This document shows positions 18,801 through 26,253 of a stretch of 64,000 nucleotides of DNA, one piece after another. Source of the DNA: Salinimicrobium terrae DSM 17865 (GTDB lineage Bacteria; Bacteroidota; Bacteroidia; Flavobacteriales; Flavobacteriaceae). The position numbers were made by a program, and so were the translations under genes. The DNA lies in assembly GCF_000424665.1 (NCBI RefSeq), contig NZ_AUKI01000011.1:310001-374000 (forward strand), given 5' to 3'. The notes below the pieces were generated by a model. That model saw only the letters and a program-made list of their open reading frames with translations, had not been told where the DNA came from and did not search any database. The stretch's first letter is position 1; each line of letters starts with the position of its first letter.

Positions 18801-21177
18801 TGACGTTGCAACCGGATCTTTCAGCATCACTGCTGTTGACGGAATGGAATACAGCTTCAACGGAGGTGTATTTGAATCTGCAACTTTCTGGTCTAAACTT
18901 GCTGCCGGAACTTATTCTGTAGTGGCAAGAAACGCCGACGAGTGTGTATCCGAAGCACTTTCAGTAACAATAAACGAGCAGCCTGATACTCCTGCTGCTC
19001 CTGTAGTAGCTGAAGTTTCTCAACCTACATGTGAGGTTGCAACCGGATCCTTCAGCATCACTGCAGAAGCCGGAATGGAATACAGCTTCGACGGAGGTAC
19101 TTTCGGAACAACTACTTCCTGGTCTGAGCTTGCTGCCGGAACTTACACTGTAGTTACAAGAAACGCGGACGAATGTACTTCTGAAGAACTTTCTGTTACC
19201 ATTAATGCTCAGCCGGAAACTCCTGCTGCCCCTGTAATAGCCGAAACTGTTCAGCCAACATGTGATGTAGCAACAGGATCTTTCAGCATTAACGCTTTTG
19301 ACGGAATGGAATACAGCTTTAACGGAGGTGCATTTGGAACTTCTACTTCCTGGAATGAATTAGGAGCTGGAACTTATAATGTAGTAGCACGAAACGCTGA
19401 CGGATGTATTTCTGAAGAACTTTCTGTGACAATAGAAGAACAACCTGAAACTCCTGCCACGCCTGTAGTAGCCGAAGTTGCTCAACCAACTTGCGATGTG
19501 GCCACCGGATCTTTCAGCATCACTGCTGTGGCCGGAATGGAATACAGCTTTGACGGAGGTGCTTTTGGAACAACTACTTCATGGAGCGAACTTGCTGCCG
19601 GAACTTACGCCGTTGTTGCAAGAAACGCTGACGGATGTATTTCTGAAGCACTTTCAGTAACAATAAACGAACAACCTGAAACTCCAGCCGCTCCTGTAGT
19701 AGCTGAAATTTCTCAGCCAACGTGCGACGTAGCAACAGGATCTTTCAGCATCACTGCTGTTGACGGAATGCAATACAGCTTTAACGGAGGTGCTTTTGGA
19801 ACTTCTACTTCCTGGAATGAATTAGGAGCTGGAACTTATACTGTAGTAGCACGAAACGCTGACGAATGTGTTTCAGAAGAACTTTCTGTAACCATCAATG
19901 CTCAGCCTGAAACTCCAGCCGCTCCTGTAATAGCTGAAACTGTTCAGCCTACCTGTGACATAGCAGCCGGATACTTAAGTGTCACTGCTGTGGCCGGTTT
20001 GGAATACAGCTTTAACGGTGGAACGTTCTCTGAAAATGTCACTTTTGACAACCTTGCAGCGGGAACTTACACTGTAGTTGCAAGAAACACTGACGGATGT
20101 GTTTCTGAAGCACTTTCTCTAACAATAAACGAACAACCTGAAACTCCTGCCGCTCCTGTAGTAGCCGAAACTGTTCAGCCTACCTGTGAGGTAGCAACGG
20201 GATCGTTCAGTATTACTGCAGTTGACGGAATGCAATACAGCTTTAACGGAGGTGCTTTCGGAACTACTACTTCCTGGTCTGAACTTGCTTCCGGGACTTA
20301 TACTGTAGTTGCAAGAAACGCTGACGGATGTGTTTCTGAAGCACTTTCAGTAACAATAAGCAGTGCACCGGAAGGCCCGGCAACTCCGGTTATCGAAGAA
20401 CTTATGCAGCCTACCTGCGAGGACCCATCAGGATTTCTGGTTCTGGCCCTTGTTGATGATGTGACCTTCAGCCTTACTGATGCTGAGGGCAATGAATTTG
20501 CCGATGAAGATGCAGACGGAATTTTCGATAGTCTGGTTCCAGGTAATTACACTGTAACTGCAAAAAACGAAAATGGATGTGTGTCTGACGCGGCTACTTT
20601 AACCATAGAGGAACCGCAGGGAGATCTCATAGTTACCAGTCCTTCCGAAGCAATATGCGACGACTCTGGATCTTTCGATTTGAATAACCTGGTGAGTGGT
20701 GGTAGCGATACAGGAACCTGGATCGATACAGATCTATCTGGAGCATTATCGGGTAGTTCTTTAAATACAGATATAGCTGCTGGTTTTTACACCTTCACCT
20801 ACGTAATTGAAGGTGGATGTCCCTCTTCTACAGAGATCACTATTGAGATCGAGGATTGTGGTCTGGTTCTGCCATGTGAGATTGAAGATATAAGTAACAG
20901 TATCTCAAAAGCTGTGACTCCAAACGGTGATAACATTAATGATAATTTTGAAGTAGGAAAAGGTATTGACTGTGGTTTCATATATACTTTAAAAGTTTTT
21001 AACCGCTGGGGGAACGAAGTATTCAGCTCAAATAATTATACCAATAACTGGGATGGAACATCTATTAACTCGGTTTCCGGAGATCAATTACCCTCCGGCA
21101 CCTACTTCTATATTGTAGAAATTCAACAAAGCGGATTTAATCCTATTCAGGGTTATATCTATCTAGGAACAAAATAA
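12868..21177 (+). CDS. giant T9SS type B surface adhesin with 28 tandem SprB-like repeats
   Basis: 2769 residues. A signal peptide (hydrophobic AVFTFFIGALISF, cleavage near TFAQ) follows an N-terminal extension, so the true start may be ATG 12937. Then come a unique domain (about 55-185), a PKD-like domain (about 189-268), one SprB-type repeat (about 272-344), 28 repeats of exactly 77 residues (345-2500), a diverged 29th module, a spacer, and a gliding-motility C-terminal domain (2680-2769: VTPNGDNINDNFEV, FNRWGNEVF, PSGTYFYIV). That CTD (CHU_C, TIGR04131) is the type B signal for type IX secretion. Each repeat has two invariant cysteines (C17 and C65). SprF-like and OmpA genes follow within 20 bases, as at sprB-like loci of gliding Flavobacteriia. 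Confidence 0.93.
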   Translation: MTTMIWKTTLSFLANLLDPRKVSMDTSSGLKAVFTFFIGALISFSPGKTFAQCDSQNVTVTDFFFADANQNPIDPNGGYNIGDPVSGFIYASFGGSSGNGYSLYLEYDVYINDVFQEKVSTCLFEGQQIPQGSIEQISSFTWNWGDKLELKNYYMDWETNNKKRVCTKLSRNAQCYGAPFSILVRTPLVANFDFTTSCEDFFVDFENLTTGGDTENYLFTWNFAGLGNSNEINPAFDFKGAGIYNVTLTVQDGISTSSLTKTINLNELLSVNYVSTDLGCGEVNTGEIDLSLQGGSQSYSIQWSGPNDFSATTQDLIGLAPGTYSAEISDTAGCTVTIEVVIVQPETPAAPVVAEVSQPTCDVATGSFSITAEAGMDYSFNGGTFSENIIFEDLSAGTYTVVARNADECVSEALSVTIEEQPETPAAPVVAEISQPTCDIATGSFSITAVDGMEYSFNGGAFETTTSWSELAAGTYIVVARNADGCVSEELSVTIEEQPETPAAPAVAEISQPTCDVATGSFSITAEAGMTYSFNGGAFGTTTSWNELAAGTYTVVARNADGCVSEELSVTINAQPDTPAAPVVAEVAQPTCDVATGSFSITAVAGMEYSFDGGAFGTTTSWSELAAGTYTVVARNADGCISEALSVTINEQPETPAAPLVAETVQPTCEVATGSFSITAVSGIEYSFNGGAFGSATSWDQLSAGTYTVVARNAAECISEALSVTINEQPQTPAAPVVAQVSQPTCEVATGSFSITAVSGMEYSFDGGAFASTTSWSELVAGTYTVTARNEDGCVSDELSVTIEEQPETPAAPVVAETVQPTCEVATGSFSITAEAGMEYSFDGGTFSENVTFDNLATGTYTVVARNQDGCVSDELTVTINAQPETPAAPAVAETVQPTCEVATGSFSITAVSGMEYSFDGGAFASTTSWSELVAGTYTVTARNEDGCISDELTVTINEQPETSAAPVVAETVQPTCDVAIGSFSITAVSGMEYAFNGGTFSENAIFDNLAAGTYTVTARNEDGCVSEELTVTINAQPETPAAPVVAQVSQPTCEVATGSFSITAVAGMEYSFNGGAFESTTSWSELAAGTYTVVARNNDGCISEALSVTINDQPETPAAPVVAETVQPNCEVATGSFSITAVSGMEYSFDGGAFGSSTSWSELAAGTYTVVARNAEECVSEALSVTINAQPETPAAPVVAETVQPTCDVATGSFSITAVDAMEYSFNGGAFGTTTSWSDLAAGTYTIVGRNADGCVSGTLSVTINEQLETPAAPVVAEVSQPTCDVATGSLSITAVAGMEYSFNGGTFSENVIFDNLSAGTYTVVARNAYGCISEELSVTINDQPKTPAAPLVAETVQPTCGIATGSFSITAVDGMEYSFDGSTFGTSTSWSELAAGTYTVVARNEDGCMSEAVSVTINDQPETPAAPVVAEVNQPTCEVATGSFSITAVAGMEYSFNGGAFGTSTSWNELGAGTYNVVARNADGCVSEELSVTINAQPETPAAPVVAETVQPTCEVATGSFGITAEAGMEYSFNGGTFGTTTSWSELAAGIYTVVARNADGCVSEALSVTINAQPETPAAPVVAETVQPTCEVATGSFSITAVDGMQYSFNGGAFGTTTSWSELAAGTYTIVARNEDGCGSEAVSVIINDQPETPAAPEVAEVTHPTCEIATGSFSINAVNGMQYSFNGGAFETTTSWSELAAGTYTVVARNEDGCMSEAVSVTINDQPETPAAPVVAEVSQPTCEVAFGSFSITAEAGMEYSFNGGTFSENVTFDNLAAGTYTVVARNADECVSEALSVTINEQPETPVAPVVAEVSHPTCEVATGSFSITAESGMEYSFDGGTFGTTTSWSELAAGIYTVVARNADECVSEELSVTINAQPETPAAPVVAETVQPTCELATGSFSITAVDGMEYSFNGGVFESATFWSELAAGTYFVVARNEDGCVSETVSVIINDQPETPAAPVVTEVNQPTCDVATGSFSITAVDGMEYSFNGGVFESATFWSKLAAGTYSVVARNADECVSEALSVTINEQPDTPAAPVVAEVSQPTCEVATGSFSITAEAGMEYSFDGGTFGTTTSWSELAAGTYTVVTRNADECTSEELSVTINAQPETPAAPVIAETVQPTCDVATGSFSINAFDGMEYSFNGGAFGTSTSWNELGAGTYNVVARNADGCISEELSVTIEEQPETPATPVVAEVAQPTCDVATGSFSITAVAGMEYSFDGGAFGTTTSWSELAAGTYAVVARNADGCISEALSVTINEQPETPAAPVVAEISQPTCDVATGSFSITAVDGMQYSFNGGAFGTSTSWNELGAGTYTVVARNADECVSEELSVTINAQPETPAAPVIAETVQPTCDIAAGYLSVTAVAGLEYSFNGGTFSENVTFDNLAAGTYTVVARNTDGCVSEALSLTINEQPETPAAPVVAETVQPTCEVATGSFSITAVDGMQYSFNGGAFGTTTSWSELASGTYTVVARNADGCVSEALSVTISSAPEGPATPVIEELMQPTCEDPSGFLVLALVDDVTFSLTDAEGNEFADEDADGIFDSLVPGNYTVTAKNENGCVSDAATLTIEEPQGDLIVTSPSEAICDDSGSFDLNNLVSGGSDTGTWIDTDLSGALSGSSLNTDIAAGFYTFTYVIEGGCPSSTEITIEIEDCGLVLPCEIEDISNSISKAVTPNGDNINDNFEVGKGIDCGFIYTLKVFNRWGNEVFSSNNYTNNWDGTSINSVSGDQLPSGTYFYIVEIQQSGFNPIQGYIYLGTK
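13900..20367 (+). repeat. 28 tandem 231-bp coding repeats
   Basis: Exactly 28 x 231 = 6468 bases, without a single length change, from a P(E/D)TPAAPVVAE start to the next. The consensus holds QPTC, GSFSITA, YSFNGG, AAGTYTVVARN, GC and LSVTI. Two alternative central blocks occur: GGTFSENVTFDNL-like in repeats 1, 7, 9, 13, 19 and 27, and GGAFGTTTSWSEL-like in the other 22. Long near-identical stretches occur between distant copies. Confidence 0.97.
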
Positions 21178-21181
21178 AGTA

Positions 21182-22096
21182 ATGAACATGAAAAAAATCT
21201 ACCCAATAATAATTCTTCTGTTTATTAGTGTTAGTGCCAAAGCACAGCAATTGCCCCAGTTTACGCAATACATGTACAACACTATTTCAATTAACCCTGC
21301 GTACGCAGGTAGCCGAGACGCTATTTCAGTAGTGGGTTTGCATAGAAGTCAGTGGGCAGGTATAGAGGGTGCTCCCGAAACTCAAACACTATCTATCCAT
21401 TCTCCTCTTCGAAATGAAAAGGTGGGGCTCGGGGTATCCATTATCAATGACAATATTGGATACGAAAATTACACCTATGCTTATGCCGATTTCTCCTATA
21501 CAATTAATGTCTCAGAGGCTACAACTCTATCTTTCGGTCTTAAAGGCGGGATGAGTTATTACAATCTTGAAGAAGAATTAATGGAAGAGGTTCCTAGTGA
21601 TCCATTCTTTAGTGGAGAAACTTTTAATCGTTGGACACCAAATTTTGGTGCAGGACTTTACCTCTCTGCCCAAAACTGGTACATGGGATTATCAGCTCCT
21701 AAATTCATTAATAATGACAATAATGAACAAAGTGAATATGTCGCTTTGGAGCAAGTGCATTATTATTTTACGGGAGGTTACGTATTTGACCTGAGTGAAA
21801 GTGTGAAATTGCGACCTACTACCCTTCTAAAAATGACAAAAGGAGCACCTCTTTCTGTAGATGTTTCAGGAACATTCATTTTTAATGAAAAGGTTTACCT
21901 GGGAGCAAATTACCGGTTCGAGGATGCCGTGGGAGCCTTTATTGATTTCCAAATTCTGCCAAGTTTTAGGGTAGGCTACGGTTATGAATATTCAATTTCA
22001 GATCTTCAACCTTATACTTCAGGTTCTCACGAGATCCTGTTGATCTATGAATTTAGACTCGGTAATACCAAATACAAATCCCCAAGGTTCTTCTAA
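21182..22096 (+). CDS. PorP/SprF family type IX secretion system outer-membrane protein
   Basis: 304 residues with a signal peptide ending SVSAKAQQ. The mature N-terminus, LPQFTQYMYNTISINPAYAGSRD, is the hallmark of the PorP/SprF family, followed by SVVGLHRSQWAGIEGAP and alternating beta strands ending in FRLGNTKYK. These beta-barrel proteins are needed for secretion or surface anchoring of type B CTD cargo such as SprB. Its position 4 bases after the giant adhesin makes it that protein's dedicated partner by inference. The start may be ATG 21182 or 21188 (MKKIYP). It is in one operon with the adhesin and the OmpA gene. Confidence 0.93.
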   Translation: MNMKKIYPIIILLFISVSAKAQQLPQFTQYMYNTISINPAYAGSRDAISVVGLHRSQWAGIEGAPETQTLSIHSPLRNEKVGLGVSIINDNIGYENYTYAYADFSYTINVSEATTLSFGLKGGMSYYNLEEELMEEVPSDPFFSGETFNRWTPNFGAGLYLSAQNWYMGLSAPKFINNDNNEQSEYVALEQVHYYFTGGYVFDLSESVKLRPTTLLKMTKGAPLSVDVSGTFIFNEKVYLGANYRFEDAVGAFIDFQILPSFRVGYGYEYSISDLQPYTSGSHEILLIYEFRLGNTKYKSPRFF

Positions 22097-22112
22097 TTGA
22101 AAATATAGGATT

Positions 22113-23987
22113 ATGAACAAAAATTACTTTCTACTTCTGTTGCTCATTTTTCCGGCACTTCTTTTTGCCCAGTCATCAAAACAAAAGAAAGCAGACCGGT
22201 TATATGAGAGCTTTGCCTACACCAAGGCAATTGAAGAATATAAAGATCTACTTGAAAGAGATTATAACACAGCTTATAATCAGGAACAACTTGCCAACAG
22301 CTATTACAAGCTTCGGGATCCCGAAAATGCCGTGAACTACTACGCAATGGTGGTAGAGCAGCCCGGTGTGTCTCCGGAAGTTTATTATAAATATGCACAG
22401 ATGTTGCGCGGAGTTAGAGAATACGACAAGTCCCGCGAATGGTTACAAAAATACCAGGATTCTGCCCGTAATCCGCAGGGAGTAAAACAACTGCTGAATA
22501 CAGACGAAATTGCTACTTATGAAGGCCTGGAAAGTTTTAGAGTTAATCCTGTACCATTCAATTCACAATTTAGTGACTTCGGAGGCTTTGAAAATAACGG
22601 AACTATTTATTTCACATCAGCAAGAGGAGATTCAAACACCAGGACAAAAATTTATGACTGGACGGGAGAGCCCTTTTTGGATATCTACAAAACTACTGTT
22701 GGAAGCAGTTCTGTAACTCCCGTACCCGGAGATGTCAATACAGTACGCCATGAAGGTCCTGTTACCCTTTCTGCCGATGGTCAAACCATGTATTTTACAC
22801 GAAATAATTACCTGAAACGCGACGGAAAGAAGGATGATGAAGGTGTAAACCACCTTAAAATATATAAAGCGTCCCTTGTCAATGGGGAATGGACAAATAT
22901 TGAAGAATTGCCCTTTACAAATAATGAATATTCAGTAGGCCATCCAAGTCTTTCTGCCGATGGTAAGACCTTATATTATGTTTCTGATGCTCCTGGCGGA
23001 ATGGGAGGATCTGACATCTATAAAGTAAGCATAGAAAATGGCATTTTTGGCACCCCTCAAAATTTAGGTGCTCCGGTAAATACTCCTGGAAATGAAGTAT
23101 TTCCTTTTATTGCTGAAAATGGTAATTTTTACTTCTCTTCAGATGGACATAAAGGTTACGGACTTCTGGATGTATTCGTTGTTACTGCCGAGGCTCCTAA
23201 CAAAATTCAGAATTTAGGAGAACCGGTGAACAGCAATATGGACGATTTTGCCTTCTCATATTCCGGTGGTGACAATACCCGTGGATTTATATCCTCAAAC
23301 CGTGAAGGCGGACAGGGAAATGATGACATTTACGACATAAATATCCTGGCACCTTTAGTTCTTAAAGGTATAGTGACAGATTCCATTAACAATAAACCTA
23401 TTGTTAATGCCACTATAAGGTTAATGAATGAAAACAACCGCCAAATTGCATTTTTAGAAACCGATTCCCTTGGGCAATATCAGACTGAAATTGCCAGAGA
23501 CAATATTTATCCTCTTGAGGCCAAACACATAAAATACAACACCAAGAATGAGAGAATAAGTAGTTCAAATATGGATGATAAGACAGAACTCGTTCATAAT
23601 ATAGAGCTTTCTCCTGTACGTGACATGGAGTACCTGGCAGAGATCAATAAGATATATTTCGACTTTGACAAGCACAACATTCGTCCGGATGCTGCCGCCG
23701 AACTAGATAAGCTGGTCAATCTAATGAAGAACGATTACCCCGAACTCGTCATAGAAGTTGGTTCTCACACAGATAGAAGAGGTTCAATTGAATATAACCG
23801 TCGTCTGGCTGAAAGAAGAGCGCAGTCGACTTACGATTACCTTGTTGAACACGGAATAGCTCCAGAAAGGATAATCACATACAGAGGCTACGGCGAAGAA
23901 CAGCCAGAAATAGATTGTAAAGACTGTAATGAAGTACAACACCAATTAAATCGAAGGTCCATTTTTAAAGTGGTTAAAATGGAATAA
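22113..23987 (+). CDS. OmpA-family outer-membrane protein with TPR and WD40-like (PD40) repeats
   Basis: 624 residues. A signal peptide (cleavage near LFAQ) is followed by TPR-like helices (about 25-110: ADRLYESFAYTKAIEEYKDLL), several PD40/beta-propeller motifs (LSADGQTMYFT, LSADGKTLYYVSDAPGGMGGSDIY), and a carboxypeptidase-regulatory-like domain (about 415-500). The C-terminal OmpA peptidoglycan-binding domain (about 510-622: IYFDFDKHNIRPDA, SHTDRRGS, NRRLAERRAQ) ends the protein. This architecture resembles PorE-like proteins that tether T9SS parts to peptidoglycan. It is 16 bases after the sprF-like gene and is the last gene of the adhesin operon. Confidence 0.9.
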   Translation: MNKNYFLLLLLIFPALLFAQSSKQKKADRLYESFAYTKAIEEYKDLLERDYNTAYNQEQLANSYYKLRDPENAVNYYAMVVEQPGVSPEVYYKYAQMLRGVREYDKSREWLQKYQDSARNPQGVKQLLNTDEIATYEGLESFRVNPVPFNSQFSDFGGFENNGTIYFTSARGDSNTRTKIYDWTGEPFLDIYKTTVGSSSVTPVPGDVNTVRHEGPVTLSADGQTMYFTRNNYLKRDGKKDDEGVNHLKIYKASLVNGEWTNIEELPFTNNEYSVGHPSLSADGKTLYYVSDAPGGMGGSDIYKVSIENGIFGTPQNLGAPVNTPGNEVFPFIAENGNFYFSSDGHKGYGLLDVFVVTAEAPNKIQNLGEPVNSNMDDFAFSYSGGDNTRGFISSNREGGQGNDDIYDINILAPLVLKGIVTDSINNKPIVNATIRLMNENNRQIAFLETDSLGQYQTEIARDNIYPLEAKHIKYNTKNERISSSNMDDKTELVHNIELSPVRDMEYLAEINKIYFDFDKHNIRPDAAAELDKLVNLMKNDYPELVIEVGSHTDRRGSIEYNRRLAERRAQSTYDYLVEHGIAPERIITYRGYGEEQPEIDCKDCNEVQHQLNRRSIFKVVKME

Positions 23988-24012
23988 TTAAACAACCCGC
24001 TAACCAACCATC

Positions 24013-24046
24013 GAAAAGGAGGCCCCAGGGTCTCCTTTTCTTTTTT
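24013..24046 (+). terminator. intrinsic terminator of the adhesin operon
   Basis: GAAAAGGAGGCC (24013-24024) pairs with GGGTCTCCTTTTC (24028-24040), followed by TTTTTT. It is 26 bases after the OmpA-family stop. Confidence 0.85.
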
Positions 24047-24237
24047 GGATGCCTGTATCCTGATACATTAATGATTGTATCTTTTTAAATGTGTCGTGCT
24101 GTTAAAGTATGTTATTACTGCTTCAGAAGTAACAGGACTAAAATTGGATTGTTCTTCAGGATGAGGGTACATGTTAATCAACAAAGATCTTATAGAGCGT
24201 TGAACGTTCAGAAGAAATATCTTTTATACTTTAAAAG

Positions 24238-24262
24238 AAAAGGGGCCCGAGAGCCCCTTTTT
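24238..24262 (-). terminator. bidirectional terminator hairpin after CAP-domain gene
   Basis: AAAAGGGGC (24238-24246) pairs with GCCCCTTTTT (24253-24262). T runs on both sides make it usable on both strands. On the minus strand it follows the CAP-domain lipoprotein gene by 45 bases. Confidence 0.75.
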
Positions 24263-24306
24263 AACTAACCTTAAATAATTATGAAAATAGTAAAACCTTA
24301 TGCAGA

Positions 24307-24807
24307 TTATTTTCTTACGAAAATATTGGTATAATATAATTGACCATCTTTCCCTTCCTTAACCGAAATACCAAAATGCGTATGCTCTCCCTCCATGTTT
24401 TTTCGGTGCCCATCACTTTTTACCCATGCATTAACCACAGCTTCGGCACTATCGTATCCATATCCCACATTCTCACTAACAGCCTTGGCATTGACCGAAT
24501 TAACCAATGCCTGATAACGACTTCCAAAAAAATGATGACACACTTCATTATCGTGGATCATATGATCATTGTGGCTGGCGGCCTGGATGGAACCTTCATC
24601 CAGGTAAAGCAATGTTGATAACCCCTGTTGTTCCCTGTATACATTCACCAATTCTAAAACGTCAAGTTCTAATGAGGAGTAATTAATGGGAGCAAGTTTT
24701 GTGGTTAAGTTCGCAGATTCTACTTCCTCAATATTTTCTTTAGAACAAGAAGTAAGAGAAACCGCACAAATGGCAATTAACCAGACATAAGAGGTTAAAT
24801 TCTTCAT
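24307..24807 (-). CDS. CAP (SCP/PR1) domain lipoprotein
   Basis: 166 residues. The signal sequence ends in a lipobox (SLTSC, Cys about 21), so it is a predicted lipoprotein. The CAP domain covers about residues 50-164: LELVNVYREQQGLSTL, the histidine-bearing ASHNDHMIHDNEVCHHFFG, SENVGYGYDSAEAVVNAWVKSDGHRKNM and FGISVKEG. The two conserved histidines and the glutamate of the CAP cavity are visible. Roles of bacterial CAP proteins are varied and mostly undefined. A single gene, convergent with the adhesin operon. Confidence 0.9.
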   Translation of the reverse strand: MKNLTSYVWLIAICAVSLTSCSKENIEEVESANLTTKLAPINYSSLELDVLELVNVYREQQGLSTLLYLDEGSIQAASHNDHMIHDNEVCHHFFGSRYQALVNSVNAKAVSENVGYGYDSAEAVVNAWVKSDGHRKNMEGEHTHFGISVKEGKDGQLYYTNIFVRK

Positions 24808-24981
24808 AATGGTAGTCGGTAGGTTTGGGATAGGAAAAGTAAGAATTATTTCCGATTAACAAACCATTTAATCGATGAACTACACAGTTTAGAAGAAATT
24901 TAACATAATTTTTACCTTGGCCCTACAAAAATAGCGCTAAAAAGTATTTAAGATGAATGGTAATTTAATTCGATGAACGGT

Positions 24982-25893
24982 TCATGTAGGAAAAGAAAGA
25001 ATTTTCCCGTCATCTGAAAGATGAACCTGGGGAAAAACTTCAGCAGCTTCCTGCCTAAAGGTTTCTATGGATTCGTACCGGGTAGAATAATGACCTAAAA
25101 TAAGGTGAGAAACATTGGCTTCCCTCGCAATAGCCCCGGCTTCCCGGGCTGTAGAATGTCCTGTGTGAGCAGCAAGATAAGCATGCTCTTCCAGGAAAGT
25201 AGATTCGTGATATAAAACGGTGACATCCTTTAATTGTTGAGCCAGAAGTGGATTGTATGCGGTATCACTGCAAAAGGCATAGCTTTTTGGAGGTTCAGGA
25301 TCTTCGGTTAGTTGAACATTAGGAATTATCCTTCCATCAGCCAGTACTGCATCTTTCCCTTTTTTGATCCCTTTATAGTACGCTACATCAATTGCATACT
25401 TCTCCACCTCTTCCATCAAAAGTTTTCTGGGTTTCGGTTTCTCCCTAAAAAGATATCCATTAGCATAAATACGATGCTTTAGAGGAATGGTTTGTACAGT
25501 CACTTTCCTGGTGTTGAGGATCACCTGTGGTTCTGTGGAGTCCAGTTCATGAAAATACAGCGGATAGCCTGTCCAGGAATTGGAATACTTCAACTGCAAA
25601 AGTACAATCTCCTTTATTCCTTTTGGTCCGTAGATATGAAGTTCTGTCTTTCTGTTCAACAACATAAAGGTAGAAATAAGTCCTACCAAACCGTAAAAAT
25701 GATCTCCGTGAAGGTGAGAAATAAAAACATGTTTGATCTTTCCAAATTTGATTTTATGCCGTCGTAACTCAACCTGGGTTCCCTCACCGCAATCAATAAG
25801 AAAATGTTCATTATTGATCTCCAGAACCTGTGAAGTAGGATTTGTAAAGGTTCTGGGAGTAGCTGCATAACAACCTAAAACGGTCAATTTCAT
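24982..25893 (-). CDS. rnz: ribonuclease Z
   Basis: 303 residues, the short RNase Z form. This zinc metallo-beta-lactamase-fold endonuclease trims tRNA 3' ends. The zinc motif HLHGDH is in FISHLHGDHFYGL (about residues 59-71). The protein starts with MKLTVLGCYAATPR and carries LIDCGEGTQ, FCSDTAY, YHESTFLEEHAYLAAHTGHSTAREAG and LILGHYSTRY, the family motifs. It is the last gene of the pyrR-pyrB unit, 27 bases after the 110-residue gene. Confidence 0.95.
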   Translation of the reverse strand: MKLTVLGCYAATPRTFTNPTSQVLEINNEHFLIDCGEGTQVELRRHKIKFGKIKHVFISHLHGDHFYGLVGLISTFMLLNRKTELHIYGPKGIKEIVLLQLKYSNSWTGYPLYFHELDSTEPQVILNTRKVTVQTIPLKHRIYANGYLFREKPKPRKLLMEEVEKYAIDVAYYKGIKKGKDAVLADGRIIPNVQLTEDPEPPKSYAFCSDTAYNPLLAQQLKDVTVLYHESTFLEEHAYLAAHTGHSTAREAGAIAREANVSHLILGHYSTRYESIETFRQEAAEVFPQVHLSDDGKILSFPT

Positions 25894-25920
25894 AGTGCGG
25901 GAGCTTTAAATTAAAAAGAT

Positions 25921-26253
25921 CTAGAATCCCAGGTCTCTTTCAATCTCTTCCATCTGGATTATATCTTCTGCCTCCTGTAGAGTGGGCACTACCAGAAGTT
26001 CTTCGGGCACCTGTTCAATATTTATAGTGTCATTGGCAATAACAAAAGATCTCCTGCCTTTGCGGTGCCTGTTTGAAACATCTAAAAACTTCAGCAGTTC
26101 ATCCAATTCCAAATCTCCATATTTCAGGATATCCACAACCACGTTATCATCTTTAAATTTAGGCTGAATACTTTCCAGAAATGCAGCAAATTCGGATACA
26201 TTATTTTTTTCGTCCTCAAATATCCTGTAACCTTCCTTTTCTGTTATTTTCAT
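25921..26253 (-). CDS. conserved small protein between pyrB and rnz
   Basis: 110 residues, cytosolic, no signal or membrane segment. The sequence has the alternating strand/helix pattern of STAS-like domains (VVVDILKYGDLELDELLKFLDV, then SFVIANDTINIEQVPEELLVVPTLQEAEDIIQMEEIERDLGF). I infer this fold only from pattern. Its start overlaps the pyrB stop by four bases, so it is translationally coupled. Such small genes next to rnz occur across Flavobacteriia and are often annotated after rnz, but the sequence has no metallo-beta-lactamase motif. Confidence 0.75.
   Translation of the reverse strand: MKITEKEGYRIFEDEKNNVSEFAAFLESIQPKFKDDNVVVDILKYGDLELDELLKFLDVSNRHRKGRRSFVIANDTINIEQVPEELLVVPTLQEAEDIIQMEEIERDLGF

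Larger units (their letters stand above)
23988..24306. other. 319-base convergent spacer with two hairpins
   Basis: It contains the operon terminator at 24013-24046 and the bidirectional hairpin at 24238-24262. The sequence between has no ORF; a 10-base palindrome TGAACGTTCA lies at 24201-24210. A 17-codon ATG reading frame starting at 24281 runs into the opposite gene and is not considered real. Confidence 0.5.

Noticed and set aside
13900-20367. Regular repeats considered as a CRISPR array
   Set aside because: The unit is 231 bp, in frame, without unique spacers, and encodes a clear protein repeat.
24281-24334. 17-codon frame MKIVKPYADYFL... after the adhesin operon
   Set aside because: It begins after a terminator and overlaps the 3' end of the CAP-domain gene; nothing supports translation.
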